Shown here: positions 17,634 through 24,436 of the stretch, piece by piece
Position numbering within the stretch: the first letter of the stretch is position 1
Layout: each line of letters starts with the position of its first letter
Origin: Acidobacteriota bacterium
GTDB lineage: Bacteria > Acidobacteriota > Polarisedimenticolia > Gp22-AA2
Assembly: GCA_016202915.1 (NCBI GenBank)
Contig: JACQNT010000118.1
Coordinates: forward strand, 1-25,571
Direction of reading: 5' to 3'
DNA length: 25,571 nt
Program-made: the position numbers and the translations under genes
The notes under the pieces: generated by a model
Database searches by the model: none
Told to the model about the DNA's origin: nothing
The model's input: only the letters and a program-made list of their open reading frames with translations

Positions 17634-19259
17634 ATGCGCTCCCGAGCCGCCGTGCTCCTGGCCGTCGCAGCCGGGCTGGCCGTGGTGTGCTGCTCGCCGC
17701 CGCCCGGATCCGGCGGCGGGCCGGCGGGCGGCGGCGCGGGCTACGGGGGGCGTTTCGTCTTCCCCCTGCGCTTCGAGCCGAAGACCCTCAACTTCGTGAG
17801 CGTCGACGAGCAGTACGGCGTCCTGGTCCTGCGTCTGGTGGGGGACGGCCTCGTCGACCACGACGCCGGCCTCCGGGTGGTCCCCCGGCTGGCGCGCTCG
17901 TGGGAGCTCTCCGCCGACGGCCGCAGGCTCACCTTCCACCTGCGCCCAGGCGTCCGCTTCCACGACGGCGTCCCCCTCACCAGCGCCGACGTGGTCTACA
18001 CCTACGAGCGGGTGATCGACCCGGAGAGCCGCGCCCTGACCTGGATGGACTCGTTCCTGCCGATCGAGCGGGTCGAGGCGCCGGATCCCGTGACGGTCGT
18101 GGTGACCTACCGCGCCCCGTACGCCCCGGCCCTCCACGGCTGGGACGTGCCGATCCTCCCCCGTCATCTCTATGAGAGGGAGGACTTCGCCACCTCCCGA
18201 TTCAACCGGGCGCCGGTCGGGACGGGGCCGTTCCGCTTCGAATCCTGGGATCCGGGCCGGAGGATCGTCCTGCAGGCCAACCCCGACTACTGGGCCGGCA
18301 GGCCCTACCTCGATACTTTTGTCTTCCAGGTGATCCCGTCCCAGGAGACGACCCTGCAGGCGCTCCTCGCCGCGGAGGTGGACTTCGCGATGTTGACGCC
18401 GGTGCAGTGGGAGGCGCACGCCGGGAGCGCCGCCTTCGGCCGCCGCTTCCGCGCCCTGCGCTACCTGCCCCTCTTCTATTACTACATCGCCTGGAGATGC
18501 GACGGGTCGAACCCGTTCTTCGCCGAGCCGGCCGTCCGGCGGGCGATGTCGCTGGCCCTCGATCGCGAAGGGTATGTGAGCCGGGTGCTGCGCGGCAACG
18601 GCCGGATCGCCTCCTCGCTGTTCCACCCGGCCGCCGGCGGCGCCGATCCGGATGCGCCCGACCTCCCGTATGACCCGGAGGCGGCCGCCGCCCTCCTCGA
18701 CGAGGCCGGCTGGCGGGCCCGCGCGGAGAGCGGCCTGAGGGAGCGCGGCGGGGTCCCCTTCCGCTTCACCCTGCTCATCTTCAGCGGCGGCGAAGATCAC
18801 CTGATGTTCGCGCAGGTCGCGCAGGAATCGCTGCGGCGCATCGGCGTCGAGGTGGCGATCGAGCGCCTCGACTGGCCCACCCTGTCACAGAGGCTCCGGA
18901 AGGGCGACTTCCAGGCGGCGCTCTCCGGCGCCGTTCCCGGCGTGGACCCGGACGGCGTCTTCGCGATGGTGCATTCCTCGCAGATCCGCGGCGGCAGGAA
19001 CTACGCCGGGCTCCACGACGCGTTCGTCGACGCCTGGCTGGAGGAGGGGCGGCGGACCGTCGATCCCGGCGCGCGCGCCGACCTGTACATCAAGATTGAT
19101 CGCCGGCTCCGGGAGCTGCAGCCGTACGCTCCCCTCTTCTTCCCCGTCGTGCAGGCGGCCTTCTCACGGCGGTTCCGCGCCGTCGAGCCTTCCCCCCGCG
19201 GCATCCTCGATCACTATCCCGGGGCGGCCCGCATCGCGCTCGACGGCGACGGCGCATGA
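17634..19259 (+). CDS. ABC transporter substrate-binding lipoprotein, family 5 (oligopeptide/dipeptide type)
   Basis: A 541-residue periplasm-facing lipoprotein of the SBP_bac_5 (DppA/OppA-like) family. The signal sequence ends LAVVCCSPPPG, giving a lipidated cysteine near residue 19, then a Gly-rich linker. Family hallmarks are EPKTLNFVSVDEQYGVLVLR, SWELSADGRRLTFHLRPGVR, FHDGVPLTSADVVYTYERV (the signature region), GTGPFRFESWDPGRRIVLQA, NPDYWAGRPYLD and AVRRAMSLALDREGYV. Length matches the family. It captures a peptide-like or other small ligand and delivers it to the two permeases encoded immediately downstream. The ligand cannot be deduced. The 3' end overlaps the first permease start by four bases (ATGA, 19256-19259). 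No strong Shine-Dalgarno precedes ATG 17634, so re-initiation from the propeller gene 7 bp upstream is likely. Confidence 0.93.
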   Translation: MRSRAAVLLAVAAGLAVVCCSPPPGSGGGPAGGGAGYGGRFVFPLRFEPKTLNFVSVDEQYGVLVLRLVGDGLVDHDAGLRVVPRLARSWELSADGRRLTFHLRPGVRFHDGVPLTSADVVYTYERVIDPESRALTWMDSFLPIERVEAPDPVTVVVTYRAPYAPALHGWDVPILPRHLYEREDFATSRFNRAPVGTGPFRFESWDPGRRIVLQANPDYWAGRPYLDTFVFQVIPSQETTLQALLAAEVDFAMLTPVQWEAHAGSAAFGRRFRALRYLPLFYYYIAWRCDGSNPFFAEPAVRRAMSLALDREGYVSRVLRGNGRIASSLFHPAAGGADPDAPDLPYDPEAAAALLDEAGWRARAESGLRERGGVPFRFTLLIFSGGEDHLMFAQVAQESLRRIGVEVAIERLDWPTLSQRLRKGDFQAALSGAVPGVDPDGVFAMVHSSQIRGGRNYAGLHDAFVDAWLEEGRRTVDPGARADLYIKIDRRLRELQPYAPLFFPVVQAAFSRRFRAVEPSPRGILDHYPGAARIALDGDGA

Positions 19260-20236
19260 GCGCGTTCCTCCTGCGCCGCCTGGCCTCGACGCTCCCGACG
19301 CTGGTCGGCATCAGCATCCTGGCCTTCCTGATCCTGAACCTGCTCCCCGCGGATCCGATCCTGGCCTGGTCCTCCGAGGGGCACCAGCCTTCGGCCGAGG
19401 CGCTGGAACGGTTGCGCGCGGCGCTCCGGGTCGACCGCGGTCCCCTGGAGAGGTACCGGGACTGGTCCCTGGGGCTGCTGCGCGGCGATCTCGGCCGCTC
19501 CCTGCGCGACGGCCGGCCCGTCGGCAGGGTCGTCGCCGAGGCACTCCCCTGGACCCTGCTTCTCAATCTCTGCGCCGTGGCGGTGATCTACGGGATCGCG
19601 GTGCCGTTCGGGCTGCTGGGGGCGCGCTCGCCCGGATCGCCGGCCGACCGCCTCGGGAGAGGGGCGCTCCTGTTTCTCTACGCCGTCCCATCCTTCGCCG
19701 CCGCCCTGCTCCTGCAGCAGCTGTTCGCGGTGCGCCTGAGGATCCTGCCGCTGCAGGGTGTCGCCGACCCGGCCGGCGCCCCGGCGCTCGCGGCGCGGGC
19801 GCTCGACCTGTCGCGCCATCTCGTCCTCCCGACCGCCTGTCTCGCCCTGTCGGGCTGGGCCTTCATCGCGCGTTACTCGAGGGCCGTCTTCCGCTCCGTC
19901 CTGGGAAGGGAGTTCCTGGCGGTGGCGCGCGCCAAGGGCCTGTCAAGATGGCGCGCCCTCCTGCACGTCGCCGCCAACACCGCCGTCCCGTTCGTCACCC
20001 TGCTGGCGTCGATCATCCCGGGCCTGGCCGGAGGGAGCGTCATCGTCGAGCAGGTCTTCTCCTGGCCGGGCGTGGGGCGTCTCTTTCTCGCCTCGATCCA
20101 GACGCGCGACTACCCGGTGGTGATGGGCCTCACGCTGCTTTCGGCGGCGCTGGTCCTCGCAGCGCAGCTCTTCGTGGACCTCCTCTACGTCCTGGCCGAT
20201 CCAGCGATCCGCGGCCGGCTCCTGGAGGAAGCCTGA
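19256..20236 (+). CDS. ABC transporter permease, DppB/OppB type
   Basis: A 326-residue inner-membrane protein with about six transmembrane segments. It begins with the typical FLLRRLASTLPTLVGISILA helix of DppB-like permeases, followed by a periplasmic segment with LRGDLGRSLRDGRPV. The cytoplasmic EAA loop, REFLAVARAKGLSRWRALLH (about 221-240), contacts an ATPase subunit, and VEQVFSWPGVGRLF is the family's conserved post-EAA block. The start overlaps the binding-protein stop (ATGA). It pairs with the DppC-like permease one base downstream. No ATP-binding subunits follow, so ATPases must come from another locus if the importer is functional. Confidence 0.94.
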   Translation: MSAFLLRRLASTLPTLVGISILAFLILNLLPADPILAWSSEGHQPSAEALERLRAALRVDRGPLERYRDWSLGLLRGDLGRSLRDGRPVGRVVAEALPWTLLLNLCAVAVIYGIAVPFGLLGARSPGSPADRLGRGALLFLYAVPSFAAALLLQQLFAVRLRILPLQGVADPAGAPALAARALDLSRHLVLPTACLALSGWAFIARYSRAVFRSVLGREFLAVARAKGLSRWRALLHVAANTAVPFVTLLASIIPGLAGGSVIVEQVFSWPGVGRLFLASIQTRDYPVVMGLTLLSAALVLAAQLFVDLLYVLADPAIRGRLLEEA

Positions 20237-20237
20237 G

Positions 20238-21266
20238 ATGGCGCCGGAAGTGCGGGAGCCGGCCCTGCGCGCAGGCGGCGCCCCGGACGGCCACCGCGCC
20301 CGGGCCGGCGCGGCCGCCTGGATCGTCGGGGGCCTGGCGATCGTGGCGCTGCTGGCCCCCGTGATCGCCAATGAACGGCCGCTCCTCGCCCGTGTGGACG
20401 GCCGCCTCATCGCGCCGGCCTTCGCCGACCTGCCGATCCTCGGTCCTCTCTTCGACGCGCCCGTCGTGCGCTCCATCCCGTGGTACCAGAAGGAGACCGG
20501 CCGGGCGATCGTCCTTCTCCGGCCGCCGGTCCCCTACTCCTACCGCGGCATCCTTCTGGACGATGCCCTCCTCCCGCCCGGCCGCCGCCACCTCCTGGGG
20601 ACCGACGCGCTGGGCCGGGACCTCCTCGCCCGCCTGATCCACGGGACCCGTCCTTCCCTTCTGATCGGCTTCGTGGCCACCGCGGTCTCGCTCCTCCTCG
20701 GCCTGTTCCTCGGCGCCCTCGCCGCCATGCGGGGCGGCGCCGCCGACCTCCTGATCGTGCGCCTCGTCGATGTGGTCGCCTGCTTCCCTCCTTTCGTTCT
20801 CGCCCTGGCCTTCGTGGCGGCCTCGGGTCACGGCGGGCTGTGGCCGGTGGCGGCCGGCATCGCGCTGAACCGCTGGACCGGGATGGCGCGCTACGTCCGC
20901 GGGGAGATCCTGCGGCACCGCAGGGGGGACCTGTGGGCCTCGGCGCGGGCCACCGGCGCTTCCGCACCGAGGCTGGTGGTCCGCCACCTGCTCCCCCTGC
21001 TCGCGGGGCCGCTCGCCGTCATGGCGTCCTTCGGCGTGGCGCACGCGATCGTGCTGGAATCGAGCCTGAGCTTCGTGGGGTTCGGCGTGGAGCCGCCGGC
21101 GCCGTCCTGGGGGACGATCCTGGCGGAGTCCAGGGCGACGCTCGATGCGGCCTGGTGGCCGGTCGTCTTCCCTTCCCTGGGGCTGCTCGTGACGCTCGGG
21201 GCCCTCTGCCTCGCCGCCGAGCGCGTCGGTGGCGCCGGGCGGGGGCGGCAGGAGCCGCTTTTCTAG
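20238..21266 (+). CDS. ABC transporter permease, DppC/OppC type with enlarged periplasmic segment (YejE-like)
   Basis: A 342-residue inner-membrane permease. A first transmembrane helix (AAWIVGGLAIVALLAPVIA) is followed by an enlarged external segment of about 90 residues (from NERPLLARVDGRLIAP through VPYSYRGILLDDALLPPG). It resembles the YejE branch more than short DppC proteins. HLLGTDALGRDLLARLIHGT is the conserved DppC block before the core helices. The EAA loop is DLWASARATGASAPRLVVRH (about 231-250), and LSFVGFGVEPPAPSWGTIL is the family signature near the C-terminus. The TAG stop lies in a CTAG that also serves as stop for the convergent GGDEF gene. Two hairpin/T-run structures bracket the 3' end. 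ATPase partners are not in the window. Confidence 0.93.
   Translation: MAPEVREPALRAGGAPDGHRARAGAAAWIVGGLAIVALLAPVIANERPLLARVDGRLIAPAFADLPILGPLFDAPVVRSIPWYQKETGRAIVLLRPPVPYSYRGILLDDALLPPGRRHLLGTDALGRDLLARLIHGTRPSLLIGFVATAVSLLLGLFLGALAAMRGGAADLLIVRLVDVVACFPPFVLALAFVAASGHGGLWPVAAGIALNRWTGMARYVRGEILRHRRGDLWASARATGASAPRLVVRHLLPLLAGPLAVMASFGVAHAIVLESSLSFVGFGVEPPAPSWGTILAESRATLDAAWWPVVFPSLGLLVTLGALCLAAERVGGAGRGRQEPLF
21245..21262 (+). terminator. Hairpin with T4 overlapping the permease 3' end
   Basis: GCGGC-agga-GCCGC followed by TTTT (21245-21262) looks like an intrinsic terminator but lies in the last codons of the permease, so translating ribosomes would normally keep it open. It could act when translation is uncoupled. 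Confidence 0.45.
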
Positions 21267-22816
21267 GAGCCTTCCGTTCCCGCCGGGCAGACCCGGTTTT
21301 TCCCGCTCCGCTTCGCCCGGTAGAGACCGCGGTCGGCGGCGCCCACCAGCTCGGTGGCGTTGCGGGCATCGGCGGGGAAAGACGCCAGGCCGATGCTCAC
21401 CGTGACGCGCAGATGCCGCGGGAGGCCGGGGAGCGCCAGGGCGCTCTTCTCCACCTCCTGACGGATCTTCTCCGCGACCGGGGACGCCCCGTCGGCGGCG
21501 GCGTCCTGCAGGATGACCGCGAACTCCTCCCCGCCGTAGCGCGCCACGACGTCCGATCGTCTCAGGAGGCGCGCCACCAGCTGCGCGACGTGGCGCAGGA
21601 CCTCGTCGCCCGCCTGGTGCCCGTAGGTGTCGTTGAAGCGCTTGAAGTTGTCGATGTCGATCATGAGGAGGGCGACCGGGCGGTCGAGACGGCGGGCCCG
21701 CTCGACCTCCTGGCGGATGAGCGCAGCGAAATGCCGGTGGTTGAAGACCCCGGTGACGCCGTCCGTCTCGGAGAGGCGCCTGGTGGCCAGGAGCAGGCGC
21801 TGCGTCTCGACCGCCACCGCCGTCATGTCGGAGCAGCGCTGCAGGACCTCGAAATCCTCGCGGTCGAAGGCGTGCCGGCGGCGGGACCCCACGAGGAACG
21901 CCCCGATCAATTCGCCGCGGGCCCGGAGCGGGATCACCATGTCGCTGCGCAGCCCGGAGGCGGGCAGGCTCTCGGCGAAGCGCAGCTCGGAGGGGACATC
22001 GTTCCGCCACAGAGGCCGGCCGCGGCTGATGGCCCAGGACATGAGGTGTGAGCCGTCGGCCGGCAGGCGCTCAGGATCCCGCCGCACCGTCGCCCCCGAC
22101 CTCAAGATTTCGCGCACCACGACGCTCCCGTCCTCCAGCAGGCCCAGGGCCGCGCCATCGACAGGGAACAGGCGTCCCAGCGCCCGGGCGATCGTCTCGA
22201 GGACCCCGTCGAGGTCCTCGGCCCCCGCCGTCGCCGCCGCGATCTCCATGAAGCTCAGGAGCACGCGCCGGTCGGCTGAGGCCGCGCCCCGCGGCGGGTC
22301 CGCCGCGGCGGGCGGGCCGTCGCCCCGGCCCTCCGCGAGGTCCGGGCGCGCCGCTGGCGCCTCCTGCGCGGCGCCGATGGCGAGCACCGCTTCGACCCGC
22401 CAGGCCGCCGGGAGCCCGAGACTCGCCGGCGGCCGGACCTCCGTCCCCGCCCGCACGGCCAGCGTCGAGTAGCCGCTCTCCTCCGCCGCCAGGGCCATCT
22501 GGGCCGCGGCCATCCAGGAGGCCGCGCGGCCGGCGCCCCCATCGCCCGCCTCGCAGTTGGCGACCAGGGCCGGCGCCGCGCCCAGGAGCTCGACGGCAGC
22601 CTCCGCGCTCCCCGCCGCGCGCAGTGAGGCGAGAAGCGCCTCGCGCGAGGCGCGCTCCTCGAGCAGGACGGGGCGCCAGCAACCGGGGTCGCCGAGGGGC
22701 ACGCGCCCCCCGGCATCCAGGACGGCCTTCATGATCTGGGGATCGACGGGGTCACTGCGGAATGAACGCGGCGTGCGCCTGCGGCGCAGGAGGGCGGCGA
22801 GATCCAGGTTCCCCAC
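21263..22816 (-). CDS. Nitroreductase-like - GAF - GGDEF fusion (probable diguanylate cyclase)
   Basis: A 517-residue, apparently cytosolic protein with no transmembrane helix. Residues about 5-155 resemble an FMN nitroreductase: an RRRRTPRSF start like the family's RRSxRxF, a CWRPVLL stretch at the usual NxQPWRF position, and AAQMALAAEESGYSTLAVRA matching the dimer-interface helix. Key FMN contacts look altered. After a Pro/Ala linker, about 187-340 is a GAF domain (IPLRARGELIGAFLVGSRRR). About 350-508 is a GGDEF domain with TDGVTGVFNHRHF, DIDNFKRFNDTYGHQAGDE and active site GGEEF (428-432). RRSD (419-422), five residues before it, matches the c-di-GMP inhibitory I-site. It should make c-di-GMP under GAF and perhaps flavin or ligand control. 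GTG 22816 is 20 bp after the larE stop. The stop shares CTAG with the convergent permease gene. Confidence 0.87.
   Translation of the reverse strand: MGNLDLAALLRRRRTPRSFRSDPVDPQIMKAVLDAGGRVPLGDPGCWRPVLLEERASREALLASLRAAGSAEAAVELLGAAPALVANCEAGDGGAGRAASWMAAAQMALAAEESGYSTLAVRAGTEVRPPASLGLPAAWRVEAVLAIGAAQEAPAARPDLAEGRGDGPPAAADPPRGAASADRRVLLSFMEIAAATAGAEDLDGVLETIARALGRLFPVDGAALGLLEDGSVVVREILRSGATVRRDPERLPADGSHLMSWAISRGRPLWRNDVPSELRFAESLPASGLRSDMVIPLRARGELIGAFLVGSRRRHAFDREDFEVLQRCSDMTAVAVETQRLLLATRRLSETDGVTGVFNHRHFAALIRQEVERARRLDRPVALLMIDIDNFKRFNDTYGHQAGDEVLRHVAQLVARLLRRSDVVARYGGEEFAVILQDAAADGASPVAEKIRQEVEKSALALPGLPRHLRVTVSIGLASFPADARNATELVGAADRGLYRAKRSGKNRVCPAGTEGS
21283..21301 (+). terminator. Intrinsic terminator for the + strand protease/propeller/ABC operon
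   Basis: CCGGG-caga-CCCGG followed by TTTTT (21283-21301) begins 17 bases after the permease stop. The stem is short but all G-C with a 4-nt loop. It is embedded in the 3' coding end of the convergent GGDEF gene. Confidence 0.65.
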
Positions 22817-22836
22817 CTCAATACCCGGACAGGCTC

Positions 22837-23676
22837 TTAGGAGCCCGCCCGGGAAATCGCCACGGCCGCCGGCCGGCCCCCCGGCCGGTAGCCGAGCGGA
22901 TCGATCGTCACCGCGTCGAAGCCGGCCCGCAGCACCGCCTCGATGAGCCCGCGCCGGGCCTCCGGCGACGCGGCGCGCCGCAGGCCTTGGCGATCGAGCT
23001 CGAGGCGCGCCCCCGCCTCTCCCTCCAGCCGGACGCGGACCAGGCGGTACCCGAGGCCGCGCGCCGCCGCCTCGGCACGCTCGACGCGCGCCAGCGCCGC
23101 CACGGTCACCGGAGTGAAGCGCGGGATGCGGGAGGCCAGGCAGGCCGCCGCCGGCTTGTCCCAGGTCGGCAGGCCGAGGCGCCGCGACAGCGCGCGGATC
23201 ATCTCCTTCGTCAGCCCCGCCTCGATGAGCGGCGCCCTGACGCCGGCCTCCGCCGCCGCCCGCATGCCGGGCCGGTCGTCCCCGAGATCGTCCGGGATGG
23301 CGCCGTACAGGATCGCCCTGGCGCCAGCCTCCGCCGCGACGCGCCGCAGGACCACGAACAGTTCCTGTTTGCAGAAGTAGCAGCGGCGGCCTTCGTTCCG
23401 CACGTAGTCGGGGTTGTCGAACTCCGCCGTCGCGACCAGGGCGTGCCGGGCGCCGATCTGCCGGGCCAGGAGGACCGCTTCATCTCTCTCGGCCGAGGAG
23501 AGGGAAGCGGAAACCGCGGTCACCGCCAGGACCTCCTCCCCCAGGACGTCGTGGGCGACCTGCAGCAGGAAAGCGCTGTCCACGCCCCCGGAAAACGCCA
23601 CCACGGAGGGGCCGATTTCCTTCAGGATGAGCCTCAGCGAGGCGTAGCGTCGTCCCGGGTCCTTGCTCTCGTCCAT
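22837..23676 (-). CDS. larE: ATP-dependent sulfur transferase LarE (nickel-pincer nucleotide synthesis)
   Basis: A 279-residue PP-loop ATPase of the LarE family, which adenylates and thiolates pyridinium-3,5-biscarboxylate mononucleotide in nickel-pincer cofactor synthesis. The PP-loop is SGGVDS (29-34). NEGRRCYFCKQELF gives Cys99 and Cys102, GAIPDDLGDDRPG (about 125-137) is the conserved acidic block, and KPAAACLASRIP holds Cys179, matching the sulfur-donating Cys176 of the Lactiplantibacillus plantarum enzyme. With three cysteines it may be of the iron-sulfur-binding type rather than the sacrificial type. ATG 23676 is preceded by GGGAG eight bases upstream. The start lies 43 bp inside the 3' end of bioY, so the two are probably co-transcribed. 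No larA, larB or larC is in the window, so a cofactor role here depends on distant genes. Confidence 0.9.
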   Translation of the reverse strand: MDESKDPGRRYASLRLILKEIGPSVVAFSGGVDSAFLLQVAHDVLGEEVLAVTAVSASLSSAERDEAVLLARQIGARHALVATAEFDNPDYVRNEGRRCYFCKQELFVVLRRVAAEAGARAILYGAIPDDLGDDRPGMRAAAEAGVRAPLIEAGLTKEMIRALSRRLGLPTWDKPAAACLASRIPRFTPVTVAALARVERAEAAARGLGYRLVRVRLEGEAGARLELDRQGLRRAASPEARRGLIEAVLRAGFDAVTIDPLGYRPGGRPAAVAISRAGS

Positions 23677-24248
23677 CTCCAGCGCTCCCAGGCGGTGTAC
23701 ACGCCGGTCGCCAGGACGATCTTGGCGAGATCAAACAGCAGGAACGGCTGCAGGCCGGCCCTCACGGCGGCGCCGAGGTGCCCGCCGGCGAGGACGGTCA
23801 GCCAGGCGAGGCCGCATAGATGGAGGGCGGCGCTGCCCGCCACGAACCCCAGGAAGGCCCGGGCGGCCCCCGCCGGCCGGCGCCCCCCGATGGCGCGGCC
23901 GGCGACGTATGCGGCCGCCACGAACCCTAGGAGGTACCCGGCCGTCGGCCCCAGGAGATAGGCCGGCCCGGCCCCGGGGAGGGCGAACACCGGCAGCCCC
24001 GCGATCCCCATAAGAAGATAGGCGATCTGGCTGGCGGCGCCGCCGCGGGCTCCGAGCAGGGCGCCGGCGAGGAGCACCGGCAGCATCTGCAGCGTCCCGG
24101 GAACGGGCGTGAAAGGCAGCGGGACACTCGCCTTGGCGCCGGCCCAGGTGAGGAGCGCGAACCCGATCACCCCGCACCCCAGGGCGAGCGGCCGCGTCAC
24201 GCGGACGGTAGCGCTGGAGGGCTGCCGGGCGGCGCTGACGGTGGTCAC
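23634..24248 (-). CDS. bioY: Biotin transporter BioY (ECF S-component)
   Basis: A 204-residue integral membrane protein with about six hydrophobic helices. BioY binds biotin and works alone or with an EcfT/EcfA module. Matching segments are VPLPFTPVPGTLQMLPVLLA, LLGARGGAASQIAYLLMG, the core LLGPTAGYLLGF (family GPTGGYL.GF) and the C-terminal FDLAKIVLATGVYTAW. GTG 24248 is chosen because GGAGGAGG (24264-24257) lies eight bases upstream and the length then fits the family; the open frame continuing to 24506 lacks a membrane character. A near-perfect promoter lies upstream at 24313-24341. It heads a likely operon with larE and the GGDEF fusion. No ecfA, ecfT or bio synthesis genes are nearby. 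Confidence 0.93.
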   Translation of the reverse strand: MTTVSAARQPSSATVRVTRPLALGCGVIGFALLTWAGAKASVPLPFTPVPGTLQMLPVLLAGALLGARGGAASQIAYLLMGIAGLPVFALPGAGPAYLLGPTAGYLLGFVAAAYVAGRAIGGRRPAGAARAFLGFVAGSAALHLCGLAWLTVLAGGHLGAAVRAGLQPFLLFDLAKIVLATGVYTAWERWRWTRARTRDDATPR

Positions 24249-24256
24249 TGGTGAAG

Positions 24257-24264
24257 CCTCCTCC
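24257..24264 (-). promoter_or_regulatory. Ribosome binding site deciding the GTG start of bioY
   Basis: GGAGGAGG on the minus strand (24264-24257) with an 8-nt spacer to GTG 24248. It selects this start over in-frame codons further upstream. Confidence 0.75.
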
Positions 24265-24312
24265 GGGCCCTCCGGCCCCGCGGCGGACGGCGGCGCCCGG
24301 CGCGTTCGGGCC

Positions 24313-24341
24313 ATTCTAGGAGGTCGGAGGGTGGCTGTCAA
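24313..24341 (-). promoter_or_regulatory. Strong sigma-70-type promoter for the bioY-larE-GGDEF operon
   Basis: TTGACA (24341-24336), exactly 17 bp, then TAGAAT (24318-24313) on the minus strand: eleven of twelve consensus positions. Transcription would start near 24306, leaving a leader of about 58 nt before bioY. No biotin-type BioR site (TTATxxATAA) was seen. Confidence 0.75.
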
Positions 24342-24346
24342 CGAAT

Positions 24347-24366
24347 CCCCGGGGGTTATTCCGGGG
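24347..24366. repeat. GC-rich inverted repeat between divergent promoters
   Basis: CCCCGG, an 8-nt spacer and CCGGGG (24347-24366) lie between the two divergent -35 boxes, with a further overlapping CCGGGG/CCCGGG pair extending to about 24381. This could be a protein-binding site or simply GC-rich symmetry. Confidence 0.35.
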
Positions 24367-24391
24367 ACCGGACGTCCCGGGCAACTTTTCC

Positions 24392-24420
24392 TTGACAGTT
24401 GCAAACCTTGACCGTATATG
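24392..24420 (+). promoter_or_regulatory. Sigma-70-type promoter for the secreted-protein gene at 24654
   Basis: TTGACA (24392-24397), 17 bp, then TATATG (24415-24420). The -35 is perfect; the -10 lacks the final T. Predicted start is near 24427, giving a leader of about 227 nt. Confidence 0.6.
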
Positions 24421-24436
24421 GGGGCGGTCAAGGGTT
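24403..24436. repeat. Near-perfect inverted repeat over the -10 box, candidate operator
   Basis: CCTTGACC (24406-24413) and GGTCAAGG (24426-24433) are perfect reverse complements with a 12-bp spacer, and symmetry continues outward with one mismatch (24403-24405 against 24434-24436). The -10 box sits in the spacer. A third half-site-like CTTGACA occurs at 24391-24397, 16 bp from the first arm. A dimeric repressor bound here would block the plus-strand promoter. Confidence 0.5.
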
